Origin: Linum tenue
Taxonomy: Eukaryota > Streptophyta > Magnoliopsida > Malpighiales > Linaceae
Reading direction: 5' to 3'
Length of the DNA stretch: 64,000 nt
Assembly: GCA_946122785.1 (NCBI GenBank)
Contig: CAMGYJ010000008.1
Coordinates: forward strand, 9,263,475 to 9,327,474
Each line of letters opens with the position of its first letter. The first letter of the stretch is position 1. The translations under genes were made by a program, and so were the position numbers. Of the stretch, positions 10,312 to 22,439 are shown one piece after another. The notes beneath the pieces are model-generated. The model saw only the letters and a list, made by a program, of their open reading frames with translations. It made no database searches and was not told where the DNA came from.

Positions 10312-11955
10312 AGGGGTTGAAACTCATATATCATTTGTTCGAATATTGCATATTGAATAGGAGAATTGAACATTTTCAAGCGATATATAATTCTTAAATT
10401 AGTATTAATTTTTAGACCGATTGACCAATAGCCTTAGACCTCTTGCTAATCTGACATGATTCGATCCAATAACCATAAGATGAGATTTAGTTTGATATGC
10501 TGGTTCAAACCCATTTTTTATGTGTAATGAATTTGTACGACAAATACATGTAAATAAGTGAAGATGAACCTGATTATGCATTATGATTCTTTTGATAAAT
10601 AAAATGGTTTAAGCAATGAACTAACTATACACTTACTCAATTGGTTTAACGAGTGTTGTTTTTATCATTTTTAGTAATTAGTTTATTCGCAAGCTATCAA
10701 ACTACTTTGCTTCGTCGAGGAATAAGCGCCCATCTATTCGCTTGGTTCCAGGAGCTCTAATTCACCATATCGTCTGTGAATGGAGAAAAAGCATTTCGAA
10801 CGCAAAATTGGAGAAGTGATTGGGTTGTTTCTCGGTTTCTCTCGATTCCAGACGGTGGTAAGAAAGAGGAAGGGAAGGGGGGAGAGTGGTGAGATACAAA
10901 GCTCAGAGAGAGCGAGAGAGAGATGGAAGAACAAATGAAAAGAGAAAGAGGAAGGCAAAGAAAGAGTGAGATGATACATTTAGAAGAGGAGGAAAATGAT
11001 GTAGTGTGAAAAAAGAATACTATCTATTGGTAAAAACTTAAAGGACATACTAAATTCTAAGAGATATATTTTCTTTCATCCTAAAGGTTGATTATGTATG
11101 TATTATGAGAAGCAACACTAATATTCAACTATATGGTTTAATTAAATAATGAATGACAATTAGTTATATTTATTTCTTTTTTCATTCAGTAATTATATGC
11201 AGTGCTTATATCGTACTTTTTTCTCTTTTCATGGAGGTCTAAACACATATGTATAGTTGGATCACTTTCAAAAATGTTATGTGCATAACTAAGGTATAAA
11301 CAATCATTTCATGCATTTTAAATCATCTATTATATCCATTATTATATACGATATTTATCGACAAAATTTTCATGGCCAATGAGTCGGGCCCTATGCTAGT
11401 TGACATAAAACAATTAATGACTAGCAATACTCATATCAGTTAATCTCAATAATTTGGAACATTCTGATGTGCTCAAAAATTTAGTTGAGAAATATGTGAG
11501 AAAAATAATGATTATTTTTTTTAGCAAAATACATTTGTATGTGTATAATCGAACGGGTTCGGATTGGATAGTGAGAAAATCATTCATACTCATGACATGA
11601 AATATTCGAGTTCGAGTTTTATCCATAATCATTAAAAAAAATTCACCCATCCAATTAGATCGGATTCGTATGGGTATCCACGCGGATGGTTAGCCTTAAA
11701 CTCTACTAAGTCGAACTCAACATTTTAGAGTTACCACTCTGCAGGTATTTTGGTTGATACAGGCAGGCTTTCCTCATATGGGCTGAATCTGAAAATTTAG
11801 TCTGTCCTCATCAGGTTTTCATCTGTCTTGGGCCTCCCTCTTTCCCCGATCTCTTGAACCACTTTCAGGCCCACTGCTGGCTGGCTGCCTACAATCATGG
11901 CCAGTTGTTTTGTCATCAAGTTGAATGATGTGTTTTTTTTTTTATCGAGCAGTGT
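10312..11955. other. AT-rich spacer
   Basis: Apart from the diverged repeat near 10425-10590 and a GA-rich patch near 10860-10980, I see no supportable feature. The open frames here are low-complexity. Confidence 0.45.
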
Positions 11956-11963
11956 ATCTCGAT

Positions 11964-12376
11964 TAGAAGTGACAATTAGGATCCAAATCCATGAATCCAA
12001 TTTAATCCATCCAACAAATTATCCATCTAATCCAATTCATTTAAATTCAATCCATTTGATCCAAATTCAATTGGATTGGTGGATTCATGGATCAATCCAT
12101 GGATCCAAATGGCAAATTACGATTTGGTACCTATATTTTTTTATATTTTACATTTTGGTACCTAAAATTTATATTTTTATACGAAAATATCATTGGAAAA
12201 TTACATTTTGGTACCTAAAATTTTTCATTATGACATTTTAGTACCTAAACTTTTCAAAATTTACATTTTTGTCCAAGCCTTGGATGTTATTTGGATTCAT
12301 GGATCAATCCACCAATCCATTGGATCCAATCCATTTGATCCATGGATCCACGAATCCGATCCAATTGTCACCTCTA
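11964..12376. mobile_element. short non-autonomous hAT-type element, 413 bp
   Basis: The ends are inverted: TAGAAGTGACAATTAGG at the left and, on the opposite strand, TAGAGGTGACAATTGG at the right. The flanks carry a perfect 8-bp duplication ATCTCGAT (11956-11963 and 12377-12384), which fits hAT. The interior is built of reiterated ATCCA/GGATCC words. In the middle (about 12110-12280) lies an apparently nested repeat with TTTTGGTACCTAAA words. It has no coding capacity. Confidence 0.85.
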
Positions 12377-12384
12377 ATCTCGAT

Positions 12385-12860
12385 CCCACTTATTATACGT
12401 AATTTTAATGAATAGGTGTATTCCCGAGCGATTTGGTTAGGAACTTAGGATAAATAATACCCGAAACTCAAAGTTGCATTATGAGTTCAGACATCATGCA
12501 CAAAGTATTTTAATGCATCCTTTAATTTGCTGTTCCTCTTCAATTTGTACTTAAAAGTTAAAACTATCATTTATTTCCAAACAAATTAATATCAATCCAA
12601 TAGGGAAATTTTTCAAGAAAGGGTAGTATTAATATACATTCATAATTAAGTTTTCTAATAACTCAAGTTATTGAGATAAGTTGGTTATTAACATGGTATT
12701 AGACCATTTAATTAAGAGGTTCGGTATAGTATATGTACAAATTAAACTTCAAATTCCTTAGTTATCTTTCATTTTGGATACACCGAGAAAATAGGAAAAA
12801 ATTGTAGGGTAAATTGCCACACCACACCATCACTTCTCATATTTCTTTCATTTTGCTTTG
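12385..12860. other. AT-rich spacer
   Basis: Nothing recognisable between the hAT-type element and the LINE target duplication. Confidence 0.5.
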
Positions 12861-13276
12861 TAATGATCAGTGTCAATTTTTTTTTTTTTTTTTTGACTGA
12901 AATCTGCTCGGAGCTTTATTGATTTATGGGCATAACTACATCATCAAGTCTCAGTTGATCAACCAGAAAAATGGGCGGGCGATCAAACCAAACCTCCGCC
13001 ATATTCCATCTCGTCTCTGAATGGGTCATAATATGCGCAGCTTCATTCGCCTTCCGGCTAACATGTTCTATGCTTCCACCCGGGATCGAATCCAACAGAC
13101 GTCTTATACTTTGACAGATCGTCCCCAGCTCCGTATGTATCGTTTCTGCTTCTCTTACGGACTTAACCACTGTTAGACAATCTAGCTCTAGGATCGGCAC
13201 TCCCAGCCTGTGTTGTTTTACCAGTTGTAACCCCAATTCAGCCGCCAGAGCTTCATTTAATTCCGGGTTGGGAACT

Positions 13277-14725
13277 TGACTCGCTAAAACACAACTCCTA
13301 ACAATGGCCAAGTGTAACCAATGAAAGGGACTGCAGTATAGTGGCACAAGTAATAAATATCGAAACCACGGGTCTCTAGAGTTACTATTACTCAGCTTCA
13401 ATTTATTATCTAGCAAAACAGATTAAGATGAAAGAACTAAAACTACTCTAGCAAACTACAGTTAAAGTTAATCTAATTACAGGTTGGGAACTCACTTAGG
13501 TATGATTCCCCCTAGCCACTAGCCAGATTAACGATTGATGATCTCTAACTTGTTTCACTTTCATTCACAATGCGGAGAATCCTTGACTAGACCTTGAGTC
13601 TCGACTAAAGGAACAAGGCCCTCTTGAGTCAATTGCCTAGAGGGACGTATCCTTCTCTAGAACAATCGATCAAGGCGTTCTGAACTAGACTCCCTCTATC
13701 GAATGAGGTTCTCAATCGATACAAAGCAGTGAATCAACCCTCGACTAAAGCAATCGATCCACTACTATCAATCTATGGTGCTCTATTGACCTAATCAGGT
13801 ATTCGCTCTCATAGGATCAAAGCAGAATCAATAATCTCGACTAAAGCAGAATTGAATCGTGAAAACATGCATAGATTGAATATGAACTCAAGATTATCAA
13901 GTCAGAGTACTCATATAATCATCCAATCAAACAAACATAGCTAGGGTTCCTCAAAACCTAAGTGAAGGGAAGTTACTCCATAGAGAAGAGAGAGACTGCA
14001 GTAAGAATCTTCAGATGATCAGTCTTCAAGTCCGGGCTTGATTCCCGAGCTCCAATGGCGAAGAAATCCTCCAAAATAGCTCCAAGAATGTTCCCAAGTC
14101 GCTCTCTCTCTCTCTAGGGTTCGTCCCTTGTGTGTTTGGGATCCAAAACCCCGCTCTCCCCTTTCCTTTGGCTGAAAATCGGGTTTTAAACAGCAATTCC
14201 CGACCCACACGGGCAGGCCGCATGGCCGTGCAGCTCACTCAGTTGCCCGTGCGAAGGCTCGGTGATTTCCGCACGGCCACGACTCGCACGGCCGTGCAGC
14301 TCACCTTGCACGGCCGTGCAGCTCACCTTGAACGGCCGTGCGGATTTTCTGCTCTGCCCGTGTGGCTTGCTCAACCTCTGTTTAATGCTTCGTTTCTCCC
14401 TCGTCCGTACTCCGAATCAGTCGCCGTTTGATCCCAGACGCTCGTAGTCTCGTCCTCTTTCGTTTCATAACAAGCTTGCATGATTCTTTGTCCATAAAGT
14501 GAGGTAGAAATCCATTCTTCTTCAGGTCATGCCCGAGTTTCTTCTCTCGAATCGTCAATTGATCTCTGATTGACTTGAAACTTGCGCCTATGCTTCACTT
14601 TATGTGCTAGGACCTGAAATGGGACAAAGGAACACAACCTAGCATAAAATAGGCCAAAGACGCAATAATTCAAGCTCAAACAATCAAGAATCAAAGGGGA
14701 AACATGTGCAAATACCGAGTCATCA
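13277..14725 (-). repeat. 3' long terminal repeat of the nested element
   Basis: This 1,449-bp LTR reads TGACTCG...CGAGTCATCA on the plus strand. At about 14220-14345 it contains a cluster of the palindromic word CACGGCCGTGC, including back-to-back copies of CACGGCCGTGCAGCTCACC. A CT run precedes it near 14101. Open frames in it on both strands are not known genes. Confidence 0.93.
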
Positions 14726-14737
14726 AATCCCCCCACA
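14726..14737 (-). other. polypurine tract
   Basis: On the minus strand the sequence immediately before the 3' LTR reads TGTGGGGGGATT. This is where plus-strand DNA priming takes place in LTR retrotransposons. Confidence 0.7.
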
Positions 14738-15896
14738 CTTAACTGTTTGCTTGTCCCCAAGCAAACCTAACTCAAACCAATGCAACTCTCCAGACCTCTA
14801 TAGCAACAAACACCCCAGATCGTAGGTAGAGGACTTCCTAGATCATTTAGCAACTTACGAGGTCAACCGACACACAAGTCATCTCATAGCTTCTTCGGCG
14901 AGAGCACTAGTATCGAGTTGGCATCATGGCAAATAGTGAACAGAGGACAAATGAAGTGGATGAAGAGATTCTCAAAAACAAAAGATCATGGACTCACATT
15001 TTTCAAGGTGCTCTATTTTCTTCTTGAAGATGGTTGGAACCCCTTTTCTTTTCTGTTTTGCTTGTTTTCTGTTATTTTTTTTTTATTTCAAGGGTCCCAA
15101 CCTGCTCTTACCGGCCATGCCAGGAGCGGATGTCTCGAGCCTCGTGCGGGGGAAAGACATGTAAGGGGGCTGGAGGTAGTAGGTGGAAATTGGGAACGAA
15201 TTCTCGTCTCCCCTTACACACTTTCACCCTATTCGCACAGGAGACGTTATTTTGAAGCACATTTTTGAGCACCTGTTAAACTCAAAACATGATACAAGAG
15301 TCCATGACAGGTAGAGAATCCACAACACCACACAATTCAAGGGTCCTAAGATCACTAATTCACTCAATCAACCAACACAATATGAAGAAGCAATGAGACT
15401 TCTTAAATGCATCAACATCCTCCATAGTGCTACACTACCTCCCTAGGTTGCATATTACTATAAAGACTGTCAATTCAAAGCATACTGAGCAGGAAATTGC
15501 AAGGAACACGTACTTGGAGCCCTCAAATTTCAAAATTTGGACAGTGGACTAGGCTCCAAGCACACAAACAGCCAAACATTCACCCGCATACATAATCGAA
15601 CACCCCCCACACTTAAGCACGACATTGTCCTCAATGGAGGAAAGATAAGGAGGGTAGAACGAAGTTACCAGATCAAGGTTGAATGATGATGTACGGGTCA
15701 GGCGGTGCATTCCAGGAAGAGAGAGTAATCAGAACACAAACACCACACAAAATCTCACAAAGGTTGAGCTATTGACTCTAAAATCAAATAACAAAACTGA
15801 CTCAACCGAGGAGAAATAGAGAAAGAAATGCAAACCGACGGGTTGGGTTGCCTCCCAACAAGCGCTTCTTTCACGTCGTGAGTCGGACGATGGCTC
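14738..15896. other. internal non-coding part of the nested LTR element
   Basis: No long open frame. It contains CCCCCACACTTAA words near 14729 and 15604 and, near 15841, GGGTTGCCTCCCAACAAGCG. I recall this phrase as recurrent in non-autonomous gypsy-like elements of many dicots, but I could not check that here. Confidence 0.5.
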
Positions 15897-17111
15897 CTAA
15901 GTTTCGGTCCATGCTAGAACCTCCTTGAAGTTGAGGTTCTCGTCGATGAGGTGGAGTCTCAAGTCACAAGCAGGTGGTGTGGCAGGTGATGAAGGCTCGT
16001 GCACTTGATGCAGATGAAGTCTCCACCCTCGAGACCTCTTCTTCTCTTCTCTCGTCTCATTGCCCCAAACCAGATAAGACAGCATCGATTGGCCACCATC
16101 GCGTCCACCAAGAGGGACCGATGTCGACGTGGCCTTAGTCTGGCCAAGAGACACTGCAAATGGGTCCTTGCTGAGCAATTCCTCGAAGTTTGGTGGAGAT
16201 ATCACAAGTAACTCATGGCCGGTGCAAGCCTCTTCCACCTCAACTCCGTCCTCAGCCTGGACGCCAATTGCTTCTTCAACCTCCCTTTCTTCTTCATGTG
16301 GTATCACCCCTGGGAAATGATCAAGAACTACTTCTGCTTCACTGTTGTCATCCTCCACAACTTCTTTCTGCACCCTTTCTTGCTCTTCTTCTTCTAGCAC
16401 GGATTGGAGAGCAAGTTGCCAAGCAATTTCTTTCATGAGATCTTCTTGCATCTCCTCACTCATGCCCACCTCTTCAAAGCTCAGTGTGGGGTGTGGAAAG
16501 GGGTGGTCGGCTACAATAGGACATTCTTGATCATGATCTTCACGGGAGCTCTCCGTGATAATCTCTGCTTGCTCCACAATGTCCTTGTAGCCTTCTTCTT
16601 CCTCCTCCTCTTCTAATATGGTAGTAGACGGGTGATCTTGAGCAAGTTGTGCACAAACTTGCTCAACCCGCTCTGGTTGCTTTGATGAGTGCGAAACATT
16701 CTCCTCCGATTCACGGAGGGAGGAAGAGTTAGGAGGAGCAAAGGATGAGAAAAGGAGGTCCATCTTGCGATTGTGTCTCTCGGAGTCCCGAACAAACTGC
16801 TCCAGGAGAAGCCTCAGTTCATAGTTTGGATCTGGCTGTGGAGTGTAGCATGGCTCTGCAGAATGGCCCGTGAAGGCCGCCATGGGTAACTCCCGCGCCG
16901 ATGGCCCTTCTGGTTGTGGGAGAAATTCTTCTTGGTAATGAGATTGTTCTTGATATGCCCAGGGGTCAGATTGTTCTCCATAGAAAGGGGGTTGGTACTG
17001 GAACCCGGATCCATAGTCTTCTCCTCCTTGGTTGCTCCCGGGGGTCTCGGGGTAATACCACTCGGATGGTGGTGGATACCCCCAATGATTGGAGAAGCCA
17101 TGAGGATCCAT
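15897..17111 (-). CDS. acidic gag-like protein of the nested LTR element
   Basis: An uninterrupted frame of 404 residues begins at the ATG at 17111, about 110 bp after the primer-binding site. The N-terminal 70 residues are rich in tyrosine, proline, glutamine and glycine (MDPHGFSNHWGYPPPSEWYY). The middle and C-terminal parts are strongly acidic, including a run of glutamates near residue 170. I see no zinc knuckle, protease or polymerase motif. Its position, directly downstream of the primer site, is that of gag. It is therefore most likely a gag-derived or spacer protein of a defective gypsy element, but I cannot assign a domain. A role in host biology is not indicated. Confidence 0.55.
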   Translation of the reverse strand: MDPHGFSNHWGYPPPSEWYYPETPGSNQGGEDYGSGFQYQPPFYGEQSDPWAYQEQSHYQEEFLPQPEGPSARELPMAAFTGHSAEPCYTPQPDPNYELRLLLEQFVRDSERHNRKMDLLFSSFAPPNSSSLRESEENVSHSSKQPERVEQVCAQLAQDHPSTTILEEEEEEEGYKDIVEQAEIITESSREDHDQECPIVADHPFPHPTLSFEEVGMSEEMQEDLMKEIAWQLALQSVLEEEEQERVQKEVVEDDNSEAEVVLDHFPGVIPHEEEREVEEAIGVQAEDGVEVEEACTGHELLVISPPNFEELLSKDPFAVSLGQTKATSTSVPLGGRDGGQSMLSYLVWGNETREEKKRSRGWRLHLHQVHEPSSPATPPACDLRLHLIDENLNFKEVLAWTET

Positions 17112-17222
17112 GATTCAGATCTGCACCAACAAAAACAAAACACCCAAGTGAAAAGCAAGGGTGGAAAAGAAAAGAAAAACGCTAAAGTAACAAACTTCTG
17201 CCTTTCCTAATAATCTAGAAAG

Positions 17223-17240
17223 TCCCCGGCAACGGCGCCA
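17223..17240 (-). other. primer-binding site, tRNA-Asp type
   Basis: The minus strand reads TGGCGCCGTTGCCGGGGA, six bases inside the 5' LTR (right copy). From memory this 18-mer is the primer site typical of Athila/Tat-like gypsy elements, complementary to the 3' end of aspartate tRNA. Confidence 0.85.
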
Positions 17241-17246
17241 AAAACT

Positions 17247-18696
17247 TGACTCGCTAAAACACAACTCCTAACAATGGCCAAGTGTAACCAATGAAAGGGA
17301 CTGCAGTATAGTGGCACAAGTAATAAATATCGAATCCACGGGTCTCTAGAGTTACTATTACTCAGCTTCAATTTATTATCTAGCAAAACAGATTAAGATG
17401 AAAGAACTAAAACTACTCTAGCAAACTACAGTTAAAGTTAATCTAATTACAGGTTGGGAACTCACTTAGGTATGATTACCCCTAGCCACTAGCCAGATTA
17501 ACGATTGATGATCTCTAACTTGTTTCACTTTCATTCACAATGCGGAGAATCCTTGACTAGACCTTGAGTCTCGACTAAAGGAACAAGGCCCTCTTGAGTC
17601 AATTGCCTAGAGGGACGTATCCTTCTCTAGAACAATCGATCAAGGCGTTCTGAACTAGACTCCCTCTATCGAATGAGGTTCTCAATCGATACAAAGCAGT
17701 GAATCAACCCTCGACTAAAGCAATCGATCCACTACTATCAATCTATGGTGCTCTATTGACCTAATCAGGTATTCGCTCTCATAGGATCAAAGCAGAATCA
17801 AAAATCTCGACTAAAGCAGAATTGAATCGTGAAAACATGCATAGATTGAATATGAACTCAAGATTATCAAGTCAGAGTACTCATATAATCATCCAATCAA
17901 ACAAACATAGCTAGGGTTCCTCAAAACCTAAGTGAAGGGAAGTTACTCCATAGAGAAGAGAGAGACTGCAGTAAGAATCTTCAGATGATCAGTCTTCAAG
18001 TCCGGGCTTGATTCCCGAGCTCCAATGGCGAAGAAATCCTCCAAAATAGCTCCAAGAATGTTCCCAAGTCGCTCTCTCTCTCTCTAGGGTTCGTCCCTTG
18101 GGTGTTTGGGATCCAAAACCCCGCTCTCCCCTTTCCTTTGGCTGAAAATCGGGTTTTAAACAGCAATTCCCGACCCACAAGGGCAGGCCGCATGGCCGTG
18201 CAGCTCACCCAGTTGCCCGTGCGAAGGCTCGGTGATTTCCGCACGGCCACGACTCGCACAGCCGTGCAGCTCACCTTGCACGGCCGTGCAGCTCACCTTG
18301 AACGGCCTTGCGGATTTTCTGCTCTGCCCGTGTGGCTTGCTCAGCCTCTGTTTAATGCTTCGTTTCTCCCTCGTCCGGACTCCGAATCAGTCGCCGTTTG
18401 ATCCCAGACGCTCGTAGTCTCGTCCTCTTTCGTTTCATAACAAGCTTGCATGATTATTTGTCCATAAAGTGAGGTAGAAATCCATTCTTCTTCAGGTCAT
18501 GCCCGAGTTTCTTCTCTCGAATCGTCAATTGATCTCTGATTGACTTGAAACTTGCGCCTATGCTTCACTTTATGTGCTAGGACCTGAAATGGGACAAAGG
18601 AACACAACCTAGCATAAAATAGGCCAAAGACGCAATAATTCAAGCTCAAACAATCAAGAATCAAAGGGGAAAACATGTGCAAATACCGAGTCATCA
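17247..18696 (-). repeat. 5' long terminal repeat of the nested element
   Basis: This 1,450-bp LTR differs from the left copy at only about a dozen positions, among them one extra A near 18671 and substitutions within the CACGGCCGTGC cluster (for example near 18260 and 18308). Transcription of the element would start in this copy and run leftwards. Confidence 0.93.
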
Positions 18697-21600
18697 GAAC
18701 TCCTCTAATTTTCTTCGCTGCAGCCAACAGGAAGCGTCCCGCATGATCCCTGATAACCATTCCTAAACCTCCGCCGTTCGTAAACGAACCGGCATCCGTA
18801 TTAACTTTGATCCTCCCCTCCATTGGCCGCTTTCATTTTCCCTCTGACTGTTCACCAGCAACTACCACTTCCCGATCTTGGCGCTGTCGATATTCATCAA
18901 GGATGGAGCACGCCTTCATCAGTATATCTCCCTCCGCCAGCTTCGTGCCATTGAAAACATGCGCATTACGTTCCCTCCATATTATCCAAAGGAGCATGCA
19001 CCAATCTTCCAGCTCCCCATCCGAGACACTTTCGCCAACATGGGCAAACCACTCCAAGCAATCGCGCGTCCCTTTCAGCATGAAACAGTGAGCTACATGG
19101 GACTCACGCCAAAGCCGCCTCGTCCAAGAACAGTCAAAAAACAGGTGGGATTGAGTCTCCCTTAAGTTACAGTAAGGACAATTGTCCCCATGCCGTGGGC
19201 TTCTCTCACTTAAGTGATCACCTGTGGGAAGAGATTGACGAGCAAACCGCCACATGAAAACCCGAACCTTAGGTGGAACTTGCAACGACCATATGCGTTT
19301 CCATATGCTAGGTTCACCCACCATTACCCGTCCCCTTTCCTTCTTGAACTCCTCCAGCCATGTTCTATAACCTTCTCGAGCTGAATAGTCACCATTCCGA
19401 CTGCTCGCCCATACCCGCCGGTCCTCCTCGGTCGACCCTCGAAGCGGAATCTGGTGGATGGCGTCGACCATTGCTGTAGGAAAACAGCTTTCAAGCAACG
19501 TATCATCCCACTGTTCAGTTTCCTCCTCGATCAACTCGCGAACCACCGACTCCACTGGCAACCCCATCGGAGCCGACTGGATAATATAACCAGGCGTCGA
19601 TGGCAACCACCTATCTCCCCATATCCGTACCGAAGCGCCATTGCCTATCCTCCATCGCAGACCGTTAAGAAGGAATTCCTGCACCCCCATTAGGCTCCGC
19701 CATACATAACTTGGCCGGTATCCTAGGGACGCATCCAACACTGAGCATTTCTTATAATATTTTGCTTTCATTATTCTAGCAACCTGCGAGGATGGACGTT
19801 GATACAGGTTCCACATCTGTCGAGCCAACAACGCTACATTGAAGCCCCTGAGATCCCGAAAACCCATTCCTCCCTCTTGCTTCGGCACGATCAACTCCTC
19901 CCTAGCAATCCACGGAATTCGTTTCTCCTCCCCCTTTTGTCCCCACCAAAACCTCATAATCATACTATGGATCTCATCAATTATACCTTCTGGTACCTTA
20001 AACACTCCCATTGTATACGTCAACTGTGCTTGGATAACTGATTTGATAAGCACTTCTCTGGCCGCCGCTGACATAAACTTCTCCTTGTAACCCGACAACT
20101 TCTTTCGAATTCTATCCTTCAGGTAGGTAAACAATTCTTTTTTAGATCTGCCCACCTGAGTCACCAGGCCCAAGTACTTGTCATGCTTTTCAACTATCTT
20201 CATACCAAGAATCGAGCTAACTTGGAGACATTGGTGCCGCTTCACGTTCGGACTAAACGTCACCTCCGACTTCTCCAGGCTAACCAATTGCCCCGACTCC
20301 TTCTCGTAGGCCTGTAGGATTCGACGTAACTCCAGGCCTTCTCTTTCAGTAGCTCTAGCAAAAAAGATAGAGTCGTCAGCGAAAAAAAGGTGAGACACCA
20401 CCGGGGCACCCCTAGCAACAGAGATGCCATGGATCTTCCTCTCTGTTCTTGCTTTCGCAACATACGCAGAAAGCCCCTCCGCCACAAGCAGAAACAGGTA
20501 GGGTGAGAGAGGGTCTCCTTGGCGGAGTCCTCTACTGGGCGAGAAGACCTCCGGTCGGTGACCATTAACAAGGACTGCATAGGTTACCGATTTAACACAC
20601 ATCATCATCAGTTGAATCCACCGCTCCGCGAAGCCCAATCTTCTCATGCTCTCTTCTAGGAACCACCATTCTACCCGATCATATGCTTTCGCCATGTCAG
20701 TTTTCACCGCCATATATCCTGTTTTTGCCTTGGTCTTCTTTTTCATTGAATGAAAACATTCAAAAGCAGAGATAACATTATCCGCTATGTATCTTCCTGG
20801 TACGAAGGCACTCTGTTCCTGTGAGACCACCGAATCGAGCACGTGCTTTAAACGATTCGCTAGGGCCTTTGATAATATCTTATACAAGACATTACAGAGG
20901 CTAATCGGGCGAAAGTTTTTTGCCATCTGCAGGTCCTTTATCTTCGGTATCAGTGCTATGAGAGTATGGTTTAGTCCCTCCGATATAGTCCTTGATTCAA
21001 AGATGTGGATCAACAAAGTCGTCACCTCATCGCCAATAATGTGCCAGTACTTCACATAGAACAACACCGACAAACCATCTTCTCCCGGTGCCTTGCGCTT
21101 ACCCATCTGACGTAGCGCATCAAACAACTCTTCCCTCGTAAGAGGCTTGGTAAGCATGTCATTATCTTCCCCTGTAACACGTGGAGAGATAGAGTCTAGA
21201 ACTGGGGTTAAGTCCGGTCGAGCTCCTGCCGTGAAAAGGTTCCAGAAGTACGACACCAAACAATTCGAAACCTGTTCATCCCCTCTCCACCAGCGGCCCA
21301 CCTCATCCATAAGCTTCTTTATTGTGTTATGTTTCCGCCGTGCCGTAGCCTTTTTGTGGAAATAACTAGTATTCTTATCTCCCCCTCTGAGCCAATCTGC
21401 TCGTGATCTCTGCTTCCAGAACTCCTCTTCATCACATTCCAAATCCTCCAATTCTTTCTGCAGCATTGCCCTTTGGTTGATAGTCGATTCCGTTTTCTCC
21501 TGCCACTCCAAAGCTCTAAGAGCTCGTAGAATTTTCCTCTTCTGCCTAACAAAGTTGGGAAAAGCAGCCTTACTCCAGCTGTCGAGTTGACTGCGAACCC

Positions 21601-22439
21601 TTTGAAATTTAGCAAGAACATCGCCTGGCTCCGCATTCCAAGCTTCCTCAACCTGCCGTATACAATTCTCATGCTTCGCCCACAAAGGTTCGAACCGGAA
21701 AGACCATCCCCACTTCACTTCTTCATCTTCCTCCCCCATCGTATCACAGATGACTGGCGATGGTCCGATCGGTCCTGTTCCAAATGGATTACACGCACAT
21801 TCACCCAATTTTCCTTCCAGCTGTCATTTGCTACAAAACGATCAAGTCTCTCCTCTATGTATCCGCCATTTCGCCGCCTATTCTCCCACGTAAACGGATA
21901 TCCCTGGAAACCCAGGTCAACTAGACCCGCATCCCCAAGGCAGTCCTTGAAAGCTGTCATCTCCGCCTCTGCCGCCAAACCTCCTCCTTTCTTCTCTTCA
22001 TCCGACATTATGAGATTAAAATCACCCCCGCAAAGCCACCGTCCCGACCACTGAGCTGACATAGATCTCAAAAGGTCCCTCGTTTTGTATTTCTCTGCAC
22101 TTTCCGGCCAGCCGTAAATTCCCGTAAACCTCCAACTATCACCCTCTGCTTCTTCTACTTTCGCATCCATGAAATGGGAGGAACTACCCATCAGAGATAA
22201 ATTAACTTCTTCCATCCACCACAAACATAAACCACCCCCACGACCACCCCGTGAAACATCACACGGATAGCTCTCTCCATTCGGGAAACCTAGTTGTTTC
22301 CTAGTTTCAGCATTCTCATCTTGTAACTGTCGCGTTTCCATCAGAAACACAACTTGTGGGGAGATACGCCGTATTAGCGACTTCAGAGCTCGAACTGCAC
22401 GTGAGCTCCCCAACCCACGGCAGTTATAACTGAGAATCC

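Larger units (their letters stand above)
13277..18696 (-). mobile_element. non-autonomous LTR retrotransposon nested in the LINE
   Basis: Long terminal repeats lie at 13277-14725 and 17247-18696, flanked by the 5-bp duplication GAACT (13272-13276 and 18697-18701). The minus orientation is set by the primer-binding site beside the right LTR and the purine tract beside the left one. The internal region of about 2.5 kb encodes one acidic 404-residue protein and no protease, integrase or reverse transcriptase, so mobility would have to be supplied in trans. Comparing the LTRs by eye I count about 11 substitutions and one indel in 1.45 kb, so insertion is recent but not current. The primer site suggests an Athila/Tat-like Ty3/gypsy origin. 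Confidence 0.93.

Noticed and set aside
14026..14431. Open frames in the LTRs (also repeated at about 17.99-18.42 kb)
   Set aside because: They occur in both LTR copies, have no recognisable domain and derive from the GC-rich palindromic cluster.
15999..17210. Plus-strand frames opposite the 404-residue gag-like protein
   Set aside because: Antisense of a Glu-rich coding region gives Ser/Leu-rich shadow frames.
13277..18701. Two independent repeats or a segmental duplication
   Set aside because: The GAACT duplication, primer site and purine tract show that these are the two LTRs of one element.
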